Shown in pieces: positions 1 to 8,207 of a DNA stretch of 39,663 nucleotides. The notes beneath the pieces are model-generated. The model did no database searches and was not told the DNA's origin. It saw only the letters and a program-made list of their open reading frames with translations. The first letter of the stretch is position 1. Each line of letters starts with the position of its first letter. Both the position numbers and the translations under genes were made by a program. The stretch spans positions 25,029 through 64,691 of the forward strand of contig FR899877.1 of the NCBI GenBank assembly GCA_000437595.1, in the 5' to 3' direction. The stretch is from Faecalibacterium sp. CAG:74. Its GTDB lineage: Bacteria > Bacillota > Clostridia > Christensenellales > Aristaeellaceae.

Positions 1-654
1 TTGCCGGGAGTTTTATTCCTGCTGATTCTGGAGCAGCCGAACCTGTCCACCGCGGGGTCAATCCTCATCGTCAGCCTGATTCTCATCATCATGGCGGGCG
101 CAAAGTGGCGGCATATTCTGCTGATGCTCGTCGGCGGGCTGGGCGTGGGCGCATTCTACGCATGGTCGGAGCCGTATCGGCGGCGGCGTCTGCTGTCCTT
201 TCGCAATCCCTTTTCCATGATGAGCGATGAGGGCTATCAGCTCAGCCAGTCGCTGATTGCGTTCGGGTCGGGCGGCATTTTCGGCATGGGGCTGGGCATG
301 GGGCGGCAGAAGTATGCCTATCTGCCGTACCCGGAGAGCGATTTCATCTTCGCCATCGTGGGGGAGGATTTCGGGCTGCTGGGCTGCTTGATTGTGGTGG
401 CGCTGTTCGTGGCGCTGATGCTGCGGGGGATGCGAATCGCCATGCGCTGCCCGGATAAGTTCGGAACGCTGCTGGCGGCGGGGATTACCAGCAGCATCAG
501 CGTACAGGCGTTCCTCAACATGGGCGTGGTTGTGGGCATTCTGCCAACGACGGGGCTGCCCCTGCCGTTCTTCTCCGCCGGCGGTACGTCGATTTCCATC
601 ACGATGGCAGCCATCGGCATCCTGCTCAATATTTCCCGTGAATCAGCTATTTGA
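1..654 (+). CDS. ftsW: FtsW/SpoVE-type peptidoglycan glycosyltransferase, C-terminal part
   Basis: Partial SEDS-family protein; the 5' end lies outside the window, so the TTG at base 1 is an internal codon. The 217 visible residues hold several hydrophobic segments and the family's late landmarks: YRRRRLLSFRNPF before a large extracellular loop, the GYQLSQSLIAFGSGGIFGMG stretch, PESDFIFAIVGEDFG, and the C-terminal run with TTGLPLPFFSAGGTS. SEDS proteins polymerise lipid II at the membrane together with a class B PBP; FtsW does so at the septum. Its place directly ahead of murA, divIB, ftsA and ftsZ favours FtsW over the elongation paralog RodA or sporulation paralog SpoVE, which look much alike. 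murG, often found after ftsW, is absent here; murA follows within 63 bases. Confidence 0.93.
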   Translation: MPGVLFLLILEQPNLSTAGSILIVSLILIIMAGAKWRHILLMLVGGLGVGAFYAWSEPYRRRRLLSFRNPFSMMSDEGYQLSQSLIAFGSGGIFGMGLGMGRQKYAYLPYPESDFIFAIVGEDFGLLGCLIVVALFVALMLRGMRIAMRCPDKFGTLLAAGITSSISVQAFLNMGVVVGILPTTGLPLPFFSAGGTSISITMAAIGILLNISRESAI

Positions 655-716
655 ACTGTGAAATTGGCACAGCGCCTGTTTTCCGGCATAGGCTGAAGCA
701 CAGGAGGTGGACGCGG

Positions 717-1979
717 ATGGAAGCGTTTGTTGTGCGGGGCGGAAGAAAGCTGGAGGGTACGATGTGCGTCGATGGCGCGAAGAACGCGGCGCTGCCCATT
801 CTCGCGGCTTCGGTGCTGACGGAGGAAACGGTGGTGCTGCAAGGCGTGCCGATGATTTCCGACGTGCGGAAGATGACGGACATCCTGACGATGCTGGGCT
901 GCCGGATTCGCCGTGACGGACACACGCTGACGCTTGACGCGGGCGGGCTGAATCGCACGGAAATGCCGGACGCGCTGTCCAAGCAGATTCGCTCGTCCAT
1001 CTTCCTGCTTGGGCCGATTCTCTCGCGCTTCCGGCAGACGACGGTTACATATCCCGGCGGCTGCGAAATCGGACTGCGCCCCATTGATTTGCACCTGTCA
1101 GGCCTGCGCAGTCTGGGCGTGGTGATTCACGAGGAAGGCGGCGTGATTCACTGCGACGGCGGCAATATGCACAGCGGCGAGGTGCATCTGGACTACCCCA
1201 GCGTCGGCGCGACGGAGAATATCCTGATGGCGGCGGTGCTGCTGCCGGGAATTTCTGTTATCCACAACGCGGCGCGCGAACCGGAAATCGTCGATTTGGC
1301 GAACTTCATCAACGCAATGGGCGGAAGCGTCCGCGGCGCGGGCAGCGCGGTTATGACGATTGAGGGCGTGAAGCACCTGCACGGCGCGCGATGGACACCT
1401 ATGCCCGACCGCATTGTCGCCGGAACGCTGCTGGCGGCGGGGGCAATTACGGGCGGCACCATTGAGCTGACCCGCGCGCCGGTTCAGGCGCTGCTGGCGG
1501 TGAATGCGAAGCTGCGCGAAATGGGCTGCGACGTGCGCGAGGAAGAAAAACGCGTTATTCTGACTGCGCCGGAGCGTTTGACAGCGTTTGCACAGCTGCA
1601 GACGCAGCCGTATCCCGGATTTCCAACGGATATGCAGGTACAGATGCTGGCGCTGCTGTCCGTGTCCGAGGGGACGGGCGTGGTTGTGGAAAACGTGTTC
1701 GAGAACCGATTTACCCACGCGGGGGATTTGAACCGCATGGGTGCGCGCATCCTATGCAGCGGGCGAACGGCGGTTGTCCGCGGTGTCCCGGAACTGTACG
1801 GCGCACGGGTGACAGCGCGCGATCTGCGCGGCGGCGCGGCGTTGACGCTGGCGGGACTAAAGGCACAGGGCGAAACGCAGGTGGACGGCGCGGAGCTCAT
1901 CGACCGCGGCTATGAGCATTTTGAGACACAGCTGACCCGTTTGGGCGCGGATATCCGCCGCGTACAGGGGAGCGCATAA
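717..1979 (+). CDS. murA: UDP-N-acetylglucosamine 1-carboxyvinyltransferase (MurA)
   Basis: First committed step of peptidoglycan precursor synthesis: transfer of enolpyruvate from PEP to UDP-GlcNAc in the cytoplasm. The 420-residue product has the normal family length. The substrate-binding K22-N23 pair sits in AKNAALPIL, and the catalytic cysteine, which is also the fosfomycin target, is C116 in PGGCEIGLRPIDLHLSGL. The frame opens upstream at 651, but ATG 717 is chosen because AGGAGG lies at 702-707 and the protein then begins MEAFVVRGGRKLEG as homologs do. It is cotranscribed with ftsW and divIB judging by short gaps and no terminator. Firmicutes often carry two murA copies; which one this is cannot be told from the window. 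Confidence 0.96.
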   Translation: MEAFVVRGGRKLEGTMCVDGAKNAALPILAASVLTEETVVLQGVPMISDVRKMTDILTMLGCRIRRDGHTLTLDAGGLNRTEMPDALSKQIRSSIFLLGPILSRFRQTTVTYPGGCEIGLRPIDLHLSGLRSLGVVIHEEGGVIHCDGGNMHSGEVHLDYPSVGATENILMAAVLLPGISVIHNAAREPEIVDLANFINAMGGSVRGAGSAVMTIEGVKHLHGARWTPMPDRIVAGTLLAAGAITGGTIELTRAPVQALLAVNAKLREMGCDVREEEKRVILTAPERLTAFAQLQTQPYPGFPTDMQVQMLALLSVSEGTGVVVENVFENRFTHAGDLNRMGARILCSGRTAVVRGVPELYGARVTARDLRGGAALTLAGLKAQGETQVDGAELIDRGYEHFETQLTRLGADIRRVQGSA

Positions 1980-2009
1980 TCAGGGCAGCACGGAAGGAGG
2001 AATGACCCC

Positions 2010-3041
2010 ATGACACAGGATAACTGGCAGCCGGGCACACCGCCGGGCGGCAGACGGCGCACACAGCATCCGACAGCAGAAAACCCGTTTGAGGAACCGG
2101 AACAGTCGCCGGAACTGCGTCAGGAACGCTCGCCGGATCTGTACCGGGCGACAAACCCCTTCTGGAATCAGCCGTTTCGGGACGCAGAATCAGCTTCTGC
2201 GCCCCCTGATTTGGGTGAGCCGCCGCAGAATCCCCCGCCGGAAGCGTCGGTGTGGAGCCATCCGCCGGTGCTGGACACGGACAGCTACTCGGAGGAAACG
2301 CAGAAGCGCCATCACCGCACGCGGCGGGTGTGGAAAGCAATCGTGCCGCTCGCGCTGGCCATTCTCTTTGTCGCGTTCCTGTTCGGGGGTGTGCTGATTG
2401 TCCGCAATATCAAGGTGACGGGCAATGTGCGCATCAGCGCGGAGGAAATCATCCGCCTGTCCAAACTGAAACTTGGGCAGTCGTCGTTGATTAACGAGAA
2501 AGAAATCTCCAATCGTATCGAACAGAATCCGTATCTGATTTGCCGGATGGTGTCTCTGGAATCCTTCGACACGATTTGCATCGAAGTTAAGGAGCGGCAG
2601 GAGGTCACGTTCCTGACCACATCGGGCATCGGCGTAATTACCGACGCGCATGGCTACGTCCTGCGCACGGTGCAGAACGCGAACGAATCGCATCCGGAAC
2701 TGGTGCGCGTGCAGGGCTTAAGCGTCAAAAAGACAATCATCGGGCAGAAGCTGATTGCCAATCAGCAGAAGCAGCTGGACGCTGTGACCGAGGTGCTGCT
2801 GCAGCTGACCGTTATGGGCGGACTTGACCAGATTGCCGTATTAGATGTCAGCTCGCTGGACAGAATACGGATGCAGACGATGGACGGCATGGAAATTGTG
2901 CTGGGGGATTCATCGCTGCTGCATGAGAAACTGCGGGCGTTCCTTATCGTCCGCACGGAGCTTTCGGCAATGGGCAAAACGGGCGGCACACTGACGCTGA
3001 CGGACGCGGTGAATCCGGTTTATGCGCCGCCGACGGTGTAA
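2010..3041 (+). CDS. divIB: Cell division protein DivIB/FtsQ
   Basis: Bitopic septal protein that bridges early and late divisome components. Residues 1-108 form a long proline- and charge-rich cytoplasmic tail. A single membrane helix lies at about 109-131, followed by a POTRA domain (from about 132, beginning NIKVTGNVRISAEEI) and then the FtsQ/DivIB beta region. The 343-residue length fits Gram-positive DivIB, whose cytoplasmic tail is longer than in proteobacterial FtsQ. ATG 2010 follows a strong GGAAGGAGG at 1992-2000. It comes 30 bases after murA and is the last gene before the promoter that serves ftsA. Family assignment rests on the POTRA pattern and gene order, since sequence conservation in this family is low. 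Confidence 0.9.
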   Translation: MTQDNWQPGTPPGGRRRTQHPTAENPFEEPEQSPELRQERSPDLYRATNPFWNQPFRDAESASAPPDLGEPPQNPPPEASVWSHPPVLDTDSYSEETQKRHHRTRRVWKAIVPLALAILFVAFLFGGVLIVRNIKVTGNVRISAEEIIRLSKLKLGQSSLINEKEISNRIEQNPYLICRMVSLESFDTICIEVKERQEVTFLTTSGIGVITDAHGYVLRTVQNANESHPELVRVQGLSVKKTIIGQKLIANQQKQLDAVTEVLLQLTVMGGLDQIAVLDVSSLDRIRMQTMDGMEIVLGDSSLLHEKLRAFLIVRTELSAMGKTGGTLTLTDAVNPVYAPPTV

Positions 3042-3120
3042 TACAATCATCATCAGCACCGCAAAACATGAAAATCGGATAAAAATGACGGCGAAAAACA
3101 TTCAAAACGCTCGAAAGCAC

Positions 3121-3149
3121 TTGCATTCCAGAGAAAAAAGGCTTATAAT
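3121..3149 (+). promoter_or_regulatory. SigmaA-type promoter for ftsA-ftsZ
   Basis: TTGCAT (3121-3126) and a perfect TATAAT (3144-3149) are separated by 17 bases. It lies 80 bases after divIB and about 165 bases before ftsA, so ftsA-ftsZ can be transcribed apart from the upstream cell-wall genes. The -10 is a consensus match; the -35 matches at four of six positions. Confidence 0.75.
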
Positions 3150-3178
3150 GAAAAATGGTATATTGGATAGGTGACTGC

Positions 3179-3295
3179 GCCTGTCTGGCGGGGAAAAGCC
3201 GTCTGCTGACAGGCTGGCAGAAACCAAGGTACAGGGGTGTCAGAACCGCAATTTTCCCGGCTTCAGCCGTCCGGCAGAACGGCCCGACCGGGAAA
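3179..3295 (+). promoter_or_regulatory. Structured 5' leader of ftsA
   Basis: The roughly 155-base leader holds two stem-loops. The first pairs GCCTGTC (3179-3185) with GACAGGC (3208-3214). The second pairs TTTCCCGG (3253-3260) with CCGGGAAA (3288-3295) and encloses a smaller GCCGT/ACGGC hairpin. It ends directly before the ribosome site GGGGGTATGAGAG. No known riboswitch consensus is recognised, and there is no U tract to make either a terminator. Function is unknown; translation control is a possibility. Confidence 0.4.
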
Positions 3296-3313
3296 CAGGG
3301 GGTATGAGAGTTC

Positions 3314-4498
3314 ATGAAGATTACGGTACCGACGATTGACTTTGGAACCAGCAAAATCGTCACGATGGTCGCGCAGAGCAATGGCGAACGCTGTGATATC
3401 GTTGGCTCCGGCGCTGTGCCGTACAGCGGATATTTGCAGGATGGCTGGAACAATCCCGATGAGATTCGGGATGTGATTCGCACTGCCATTGATCAGGCGC
3501 AGAAAACCGGCAACTGCCGCATTCATGAGCTGAATGTCGGTGTGCCGGGCATGTTCACACGCGTGATTGTCAAGGAAGTGCATGTGTCGCTAACCGGGCC
3601 TGATCCGCATGTTACAGCGCAGGATGTCCGCGCGTGCTTCAAGCTGGCGGAAGAATCCGGCGGCGACCGCATCATTCATTCCGCGCCCGCGTGGTTCCGC
3701 GTGGATGACGGCAAAAAGACGCTGTCGCCCGTGGGCATCAAGGGTCGCGAACTGTCCGCCATGATTGCGCTGGTGACGGCGGACAAGTATTTCATTGATG
3801 ATATCACCTACCGCCTGCGCGATATGGATATTGAGCCCCGCGAGTTCTACTCCACCGTCGCCGGGGAAGCGACATATGCCCTGAGCCAAGATGAGCGCGA
3901 CAAGACGGCAATGCTCATTGATATTGGCTATCTGTGCACCGATGTGATGGTGATGGAGGGCGACGCGCTGATTTTCCACAAGTGCCTCGACATTGGCGGC
4001 GGTCATATTTCGGCGGACATTGCGGAGCAGCTGAATATTCCATTCCCGTTCGTGGAGGAAAAAATTAAGCAGACGTACAGCTTCAACAGCACCAATCAGG
4101 ATGAGACGTATGTCATTCCCGCGACGGAAGATGAACCCGCCCGCACTGTCCGGCGCGACGAAGTGACCCCGATTATCGAAGCGAAAGTGGAGGAAATCGC
4201 GGAGGCCATCAACAAAGCGCTGGAAGAAGGCGGCGTGAAGCTTGGCAAGTGGTCGAACGTCTATCTGACCGGCGGCGGCTTGATTCTCAACAAGGGAGGC
4301 AAGGACTTCCTTGCGGGCAAACTCCACCGAATCATCCGGGAGGCCCAGCGCACCAACAACAAAATGACCAGCCATGTTTTCTCCAGCGCCGTCGGGCTGA
4401 CCATCCTCGTCGTGACGACGCAGGAAGAGCAGAAAGCACCAGAAGGCGGTGCAAAGGGGCTGTTCAGCCGTGCATTCCGCTGGCTGATGGGCTACTGA
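3314..4498 (+). CDS. ftsA: Cell division protein FtsA
   Basis: Actin-like ATPase that tethers FtsZ polymers to the membrane. The 394-residue protein starts with the phosphate-1 motif region IDFGTSKIVTMVA, continues through the SHS2 (1C) subdomain, has the phosphate-2 region MLIDIGYLCTDVMV and the adenosine motif YLTGGGL. It ends with an amphipathic membrane-targeting helix at about 382-394 (GLFSRAFRWLMGY). It lies directly before ftsZ, the usual order. The ATG at 3314 has a GGGGG-type ribosome site. The sequence is somewhat divergent from model FtsA proteins, and such proteins are sometimes annotated only as a cell division protein, but the C-terminal helix and neighbourhood support FtsA. Confidence 0.9.
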   Translation: MKITVPTIDFGTSKIVTMVAQSNGERCDIVGSGAVPYSGYLQDGWNNPDEIRDVIRTAIDQAQKTGNCRIHELNVGVPGMFTRVIVKEVHVSLTGPDPHVTAQDVRACFKLAEESGGDRIIHSAPAWFRVDDGKKTLSPVGIKGRELSAMIALVTADKYFIDDITYRLRDMDIEPREFYSTVAGEATYALSQDERDKTAMLIDIGYLCTDVMVMEGDALIFHKCLDIGGGHISADIAEQLNIPFPFVEEKIKQTYSFNSTNQDETYVIPATEDEPARTVRRDEVTPIIEAKVEEIAEAINKALEEGGVKLGKWSNVYLTGGGLILNKGGKDFLAGKLHRIIREAQRTNNKMTSHVFSSAVGLTILVVTTQEEQKAPEGGAKGLFSRAFRWLMGY

Positions 4499-4562
4499 TT
4501 GCAAGAAAACGCGGCATACAGGGCAAGATACCATATGAGCATATGAGTCAGGGGGATGCAAC

Positions 4563-6011
4563 GTGATTGAAATTCAGAATGACCAATTGACCAGCAATTA
4601 TGCTTCCATCAAGGTCGTGGGATGCGGCGGCGGCGGCGGCAACGCGGTCAACCGCATGGTCGAATCCGGCTTGCGCGGCGTGGAGTTCATCGCCATCAAT
4701 ACCGACATGCAGGCTTTGCAGATGTCCGGCGCGCAGACGAAAATTCAGATTGGTGAGAAAGTCACCAAGGGTCTGGGCGCAGGCGCAGTGCCGGAAGTCG
4801 GCCGCCGCAGCGCAGAGGAATCCCGCGAGGAAATCGCGGGTGCACTCAAGGGCGCTGACCTGGTGTTTGTCACCGCGGGCATGGGCGGCGGCACGGGCAC
4901 GGGCTGCGCGCCGGTCGTGGCGGAAATTGCCCGCGAACAGGGCGCACTGACCATCGCGGTTGTGACCAAGCCTTTCGCCTTTGAGGGCAAGCAGCGGATG
5001 CGCAACGCGGAAGCGGGCATCTCTGACCTCAAGCAGCGCGTTGATACGCTCGTTGTCATCCCGAATGACCGGCTCTTGCAGGTCGTCAGCAAGGGGACGA
5101 GCATGGTTGAGGCGTTCGGCATTGCGGACGAGGTGCTGCATCAGGGCATCCAGGGTATCAGCGACCTGATTGCTGTGCCTGCGCTGATCAACCTTGACTT
5201 CGCGGACGTCAAGACCGTCATGGAATCCGGCGGCATGGCGCATATGGGCATCGGCTACGGCGAAGGCGAGAACAAGATGATTGACGCCGCCAAGAACGCC
5301 ATCTCCAGCCCGATGCTGGAGACGTCCATCAGCGGTGCGCGCGCGGTGCTGATCAACATCACTGGCGGCAAGGATATTTCCATCATTGATATCAACGAAG
5401 CGGCAAACCTCGTCATGGAGGAAGCCGATCCCGATGCGAATATCATCTTCGGCGCGGGCATCGACGAGTCCATGGGCGACAAGGTGCGCATCACCGTGAT
5501 TGCGACGGGCTTTGAGAAAACGCCGTTCCCGCCGCGTGAGCCGGTCAAGTCTGCGCGCGATATCAACCGCGATCGCCTCTATGGCAGCAATTACGGCGCG
5601 ACCGGTGCGACCGGTGCGACCGGTGCGACCGGCAGCTATACGCCCGGCAACTACGGTGCGACGGGCGGGTACACGCCGTCCTACACCAGCAGCGACAGCT
5701 ACAGCAGCCATCCGACCATGGGCGTTCCGCAAGCGCCGATGACGCAGCAGCCGGCACAACCCGCGTATTATGCGCCCCAGCAGCCCGCGCAGCCGCAGCA
5801 GCCGGCGTATGGTCAGCCGCAGCTGTTTGGCAATCAGCCCCAGCAGCTGGATTACGCGCAGCAGGGCTACACTGGCAATATGCAGCCTGTGCAGCAGCAG
5901 TACGCGGGCGGTGCAACCGGCCCGATGCCCTCTGTGCAGCCGCAGCAGCCCAAGCGCCCGACGACAGACGCCAACGGCGTACCTTCGTTCATGAAGCGCC
6001 GCGGCAACTAA
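4563..6011 (+). CDS. ftsZ: Cell division protein FtsZ
   Basis: Tubulin-like GTPase that forms the Z ring. The nucleotide-binding N-terminal region has [15 protein letters not shown], and the tubulin signature GGGTGTG is at residues 108-114. The T7 synergy loop with NLDFADVK follows. The core ends near residue 330 and is joined by a linker of about 140 residues to the conserved C-terminal peptide [11 protein letters not shown], which normally binds FtsA. The linker is unusual: four Gly-Ala-Thr triplets (345-356, encoded by 9-bp repeats), then Tyr/Thr/Gly-rich and Gln/Pro-rich stretches. At 482 residues it is longer than the typical 360-400. GTG at 4563 is the start, with GGGGG upstream at 4550-4554. 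A strong terminator follows. Confidence 0.97.
   Translation: MIEIQNDQLTSNYASIKVVGCGGGGGNAVNRMVESGLRGVEFIAINTDMQALQMSGAQTKIQIGEKVTKGLGAGAVPEVGRRSAEESREEIAGALKGADLVFVTAGMGGGTGTGCAPVVAEIAREQGALTIAVVTKPFAFEGKQRMRNAEAGISDLKQRVDTLVVIPNDRLLQVVSKGTSMVEAFGIADEVLHQGIQGISDLIAVPALINLDFADVKTVMESGGMAHMGIGYGEGENKMIDAAKNAISSPMLETSISGARAVLINITGGKDISIIDINEAANLVMEEADPDANIIFGAGIDESMGDKVRITVIATGFEKTPFPPREPVKSARDINRDRLYGSNYGATGATGATGATGSYTPGNYGATGGYTPSYTSSDSYSSHPTMGVPQAPMTQQPAQPAYYAPQQPAQPQQPAYGQPQLFGNQPQQLDYAQQGYTGNMQPVQQQYAGGATGPMPSVQPQQPKRPTTDANGVPSFMKRRGN
5595..5630 (+). repeat. Four 9-bp tandem repeats in the ftsZ linker
   Basis: Unit GGYGCGACC is repeated four times (5595-5603, 5604-5612, 5613-5621, 5622-5630) and encodes Gly-Ala-Thr x4. 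Units two to four are identical. In-frame unit gain or loss would change linker length without disrupting the gene. Confidence 0.9.
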
Positions 6012-6022
6012 TATACACTACC

Positions 6023-6055
6023 AGCCCTGTTTCCGACGTGGAAGCAGGGCTTTTT
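6023..6055 (+). terminator. Intrinsic terminator of ftsA-ftsZ
   Basis: Stem AGCCCTGTTTCC (from 6023) pairs with GGAAGCAGGGCT through one T-G pair, with a five-base loop and a T tract at 6051-6055. It lies 12 bases after ftsZ. Confidence 0.9.
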
Positions 6056-6097
6056 GCATATTAGGATGAGAATTGCATTAGAAAAGGGCCTGTTCGC

Positions 6098-6127
6098 TTG
6101 ACAAAACTTGCGCAAATATGGCAAAAT
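6098..6127 (+). promoter_or_regulatory. SigmaA-type promoter of the secreted-protein pair
   Basis: Perfect TTGACA (6098-6103), 18-base spacer, CAAAAT (6122-6127). It sits between the ftsZ terminator and the gene at 6174, so this pair forms its own transcription unit. Confidence 0.6.
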
Positions 6128-6173
6128 GACGTTGATAGGAAAGATGCGTTTAAGCGAAATAGGAGGTAGAATG

Positions 6174-8162
6174 ATGAAACGATGGATTTCTATGCTGCTG
6201 GCGCTGATGCTGCTGATGCTGGGCATGGCGACGGCGGAGGATGCGGCGGATGACGCTTGGGAGTACGAGCTGGTCGGGCGCGCAATAGAGCTTGTGCGGC
6301 AGATGGATGCGCAGAAGCGGGGGCGGCTGTTTGAGGACACGCTCAATATTACAGAGGTGGCATGTACAGAAACGCCGCAGCCGATTGACCGTGGAATGCC
6401 CCGGCAGGCGTTCATCAGCGTCAACGGCACGGACAAGTCGGCGTCGGTGCTGTTTTTTGCGCTGATGATGATGGATGCCAGCGCGGACACGGATGCGACG
6501 GACGAGGCGGAAAACGCCTATCTGCGGATTGTAGAGCGCACGTTCGCGGTATCCCCGGAATTCGGGATGGACGCGCAGGAAACGAGTGCCGCCGCGAACT
6601 TGCTTTACGCCGGGGATGCGCCGGAAATGGGACTGCTGCTGCTGTCTTACGGCGAGAATGGCGCGGTGCTGGTGCGCTGGTTCGCGGAAAACGGCTGTGT
6701 GTGCCTGACGGCGATTCCGGCGGCGCATCAGGCGACCGAGCTGACAACGGACAAGCTGAGCGAATTCTACGCAGGCGAATTTGAGGAAGTTGACCTGTCC
6801 CGCGCGGCGGTGCTGGCGGAATCGGAGCTGCATCAGCCGGACGAGGACACCATCCGGCAGCTTGCCCTGCAATCGGCGCAGGAGATGCAGCACTGGGCGG
6901 CGCTGAGCGGCGAGCAGGAGGGCATTGTCCCGTGGAATACAGCGGAGACGGCGGTGCAAATCAGCATACTCGACTACGATGCGTCGCAGATGACGGCGTT
7001 TGAAGCGCAGATGCAGCAGTGCGGCAAGACGGAGACCAAGTTCCTCGACATACTGGCGATTGCGCTGTACCCCTGCGACGCGCACGATGCGAGCGGTTTG
7101 CTATATCTGCGACCGAGGGTGGGTACGCCCATTGTGGTGGCGTGGCAGGCAATGAACGGCGCGGTGGTGATGCGCAGCGTGTACGCGCCGCAGGATGAAG
7201 AGGACGATACGTGGGAGCAGACGGCGGTCATCAATGGCATCATGACGGCGCGGAAGCTGGTGGACATGGTGTCAAACGACGCTTTTGTGGATTGGCAGCA
7301 GTGGCGGAAAGAGGACACCATCAGCGACATTGACCGACTTCGCAGTGCTGACGTTTCGCGCCCGACGGAAGTCTGGATTTGTCCTGACACGTTGAGCAAT
7401 GAATGGGGCGCTGTGACGCTTCGCAACGATGAAATGCTGACGGTGGCGAATCAGCCGCATACGCTGTCGCTGCTGCTGTGCTTTGCGCCGGACGCGCTGA
7501 TTTGCGTGGAAATTTCGGGAGGTGCGGAGGAAAACGACTATTCTGCCCATGTGCCGCGGTACACGAAGGAGGATATTCTGCACAAATGGGGGGACAAAGC
7601 GTATTTGTGGGATACAGCGAATCTGCCGGACATGCTGGACTGGATTCGATCGGAAGTCATATTTGGCGACACGGCGGAGAAAATTTTGCGGAACTACATT
7701 GTGTATGACGGAGACGGCGGCGACCTGCTGAACGGCAAGGAATATCTGCTTCAAGTGAGATTGAAGCCGGAAGTGTGCGAAAGTCTGGTAATTCCGCCGG
7801 AATATGCGGATGCGGGCATTCAGGCTTCGTGGCTGTACTATCCGGCAGAGATGGCGATGAATCAGCTGGCAATCATTGACCCGGAGGAAGAGAAAAGTCA
7901 GCAGTGGATTAGCGCACACATTATGGAGTACATGCGGCGGCATGGCACTGCGGAAGGCGTGACGACGGAGGAAGAAGGCTGGGGGATGACTGTGCTGATT
8001 CCGGAGACGGGTGCGCCGGTTCAAATGCTGTGGCGGGTGCAGAACGGCATGATGCGCGCGCATGTTGTCTGGATGCCGTCGGAGCAGCTTCGCGCGTGCG
8101 AAACGAACGAGGACTTGGCGGTGCTGCTGAATGCTCAGGTGGCGGGAATTGTGCTGGAATAA
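6174..8162 (+). CDS. Secreted protein of unknown function, paralog 1
   Basis: I do not recognise a named family. The 662-residue acidic protein begins with a clear signal peptide (MKRWISMLLALMLLMLGMATA, cleavage likely after ATA) and has no later membrane helix or lipobox, so it is probably exported and soluble. A module near residues 146-200 (APEMGLLLLSYGENG then FYA) and a C-terminal module near 612-653 (GAPVQMLWRVQNGMMRA) have counterparts in the next gene at 8208, the first at the same residue position. A third related segment lies in the middle (GTPIVVAWQAMNGAVVM). ATG 6174 is preferred over ATG 6171 because AGGAGG at 6161-6166 is then seven bases away. It forms an operon with the next gene, downstream of ftsZ but with its own promoter. 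Confidence 0.8.
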   Translation: MKRWISMLLALMLLMLGMATAEDAADDAWEYELVGRAIELVRQMDAQKRGRLFEDTLNITEVACTETPQPIDRGMPRQAFISVNGTDKSASVLFFALMMMDASADTDATDEAENAYLRIVERTFAVSPEFGMDAQETSAAANLLYAGDAPEMGLLLLSYGENGAVLVRWFAENGCVCLTAIPAAHQATELTTDKLSEFYAGEFEEVDLSRAAVLAESELHQPDEDTIRQLALQSAQEMQHWAALSGEQEGIVPWNTAETAVQISILDYDASQMTAFEAQMQQCGKTETKFLDILAIALYPCDAHDASGLLYLRPRVGTPIVVAWQAMNGAVVMRSVYAPQDEEDDTWEQTAVINGIMTARKLVDMVSNDAFVDWQQWRKEDTISDIDRLRSADVSRPTEVWICPDTLSNEWGAVTLRNDEMLTVANQPHTLSLLLCFAPDALICVEISGGAEENDYSAHVPRYTKEDILHKWGDKAYLWDTANLPDMLDWIRSEVIFGDTAEKILRNYIVYDGDGGDLLNGKEYLLQVRLKPEVCESLVIPPEYADAGIQASWLYYPAEMAMNQLAIIDPEEEKSQQWISAHIMEYMRRHGTAEGVTTEEEGWGMTVLIPETGAPVQMLWRVQNGMMRAHVVWMPSEQLRACETNEDLAVLLNAQVAGIVLE

Positions 8163-8207
8163 TCCTGCAAGGGAAATGAAATGGGAAATAAAGAAAGGAA
8201 GAACCCC

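Noticed and set aside
5595..5630. CRISPR-like or other noncoding repeat
   Set aside because: The 9-bp units are contiguous, in frame and encode Gly-Ala-Thr within FtsZ.
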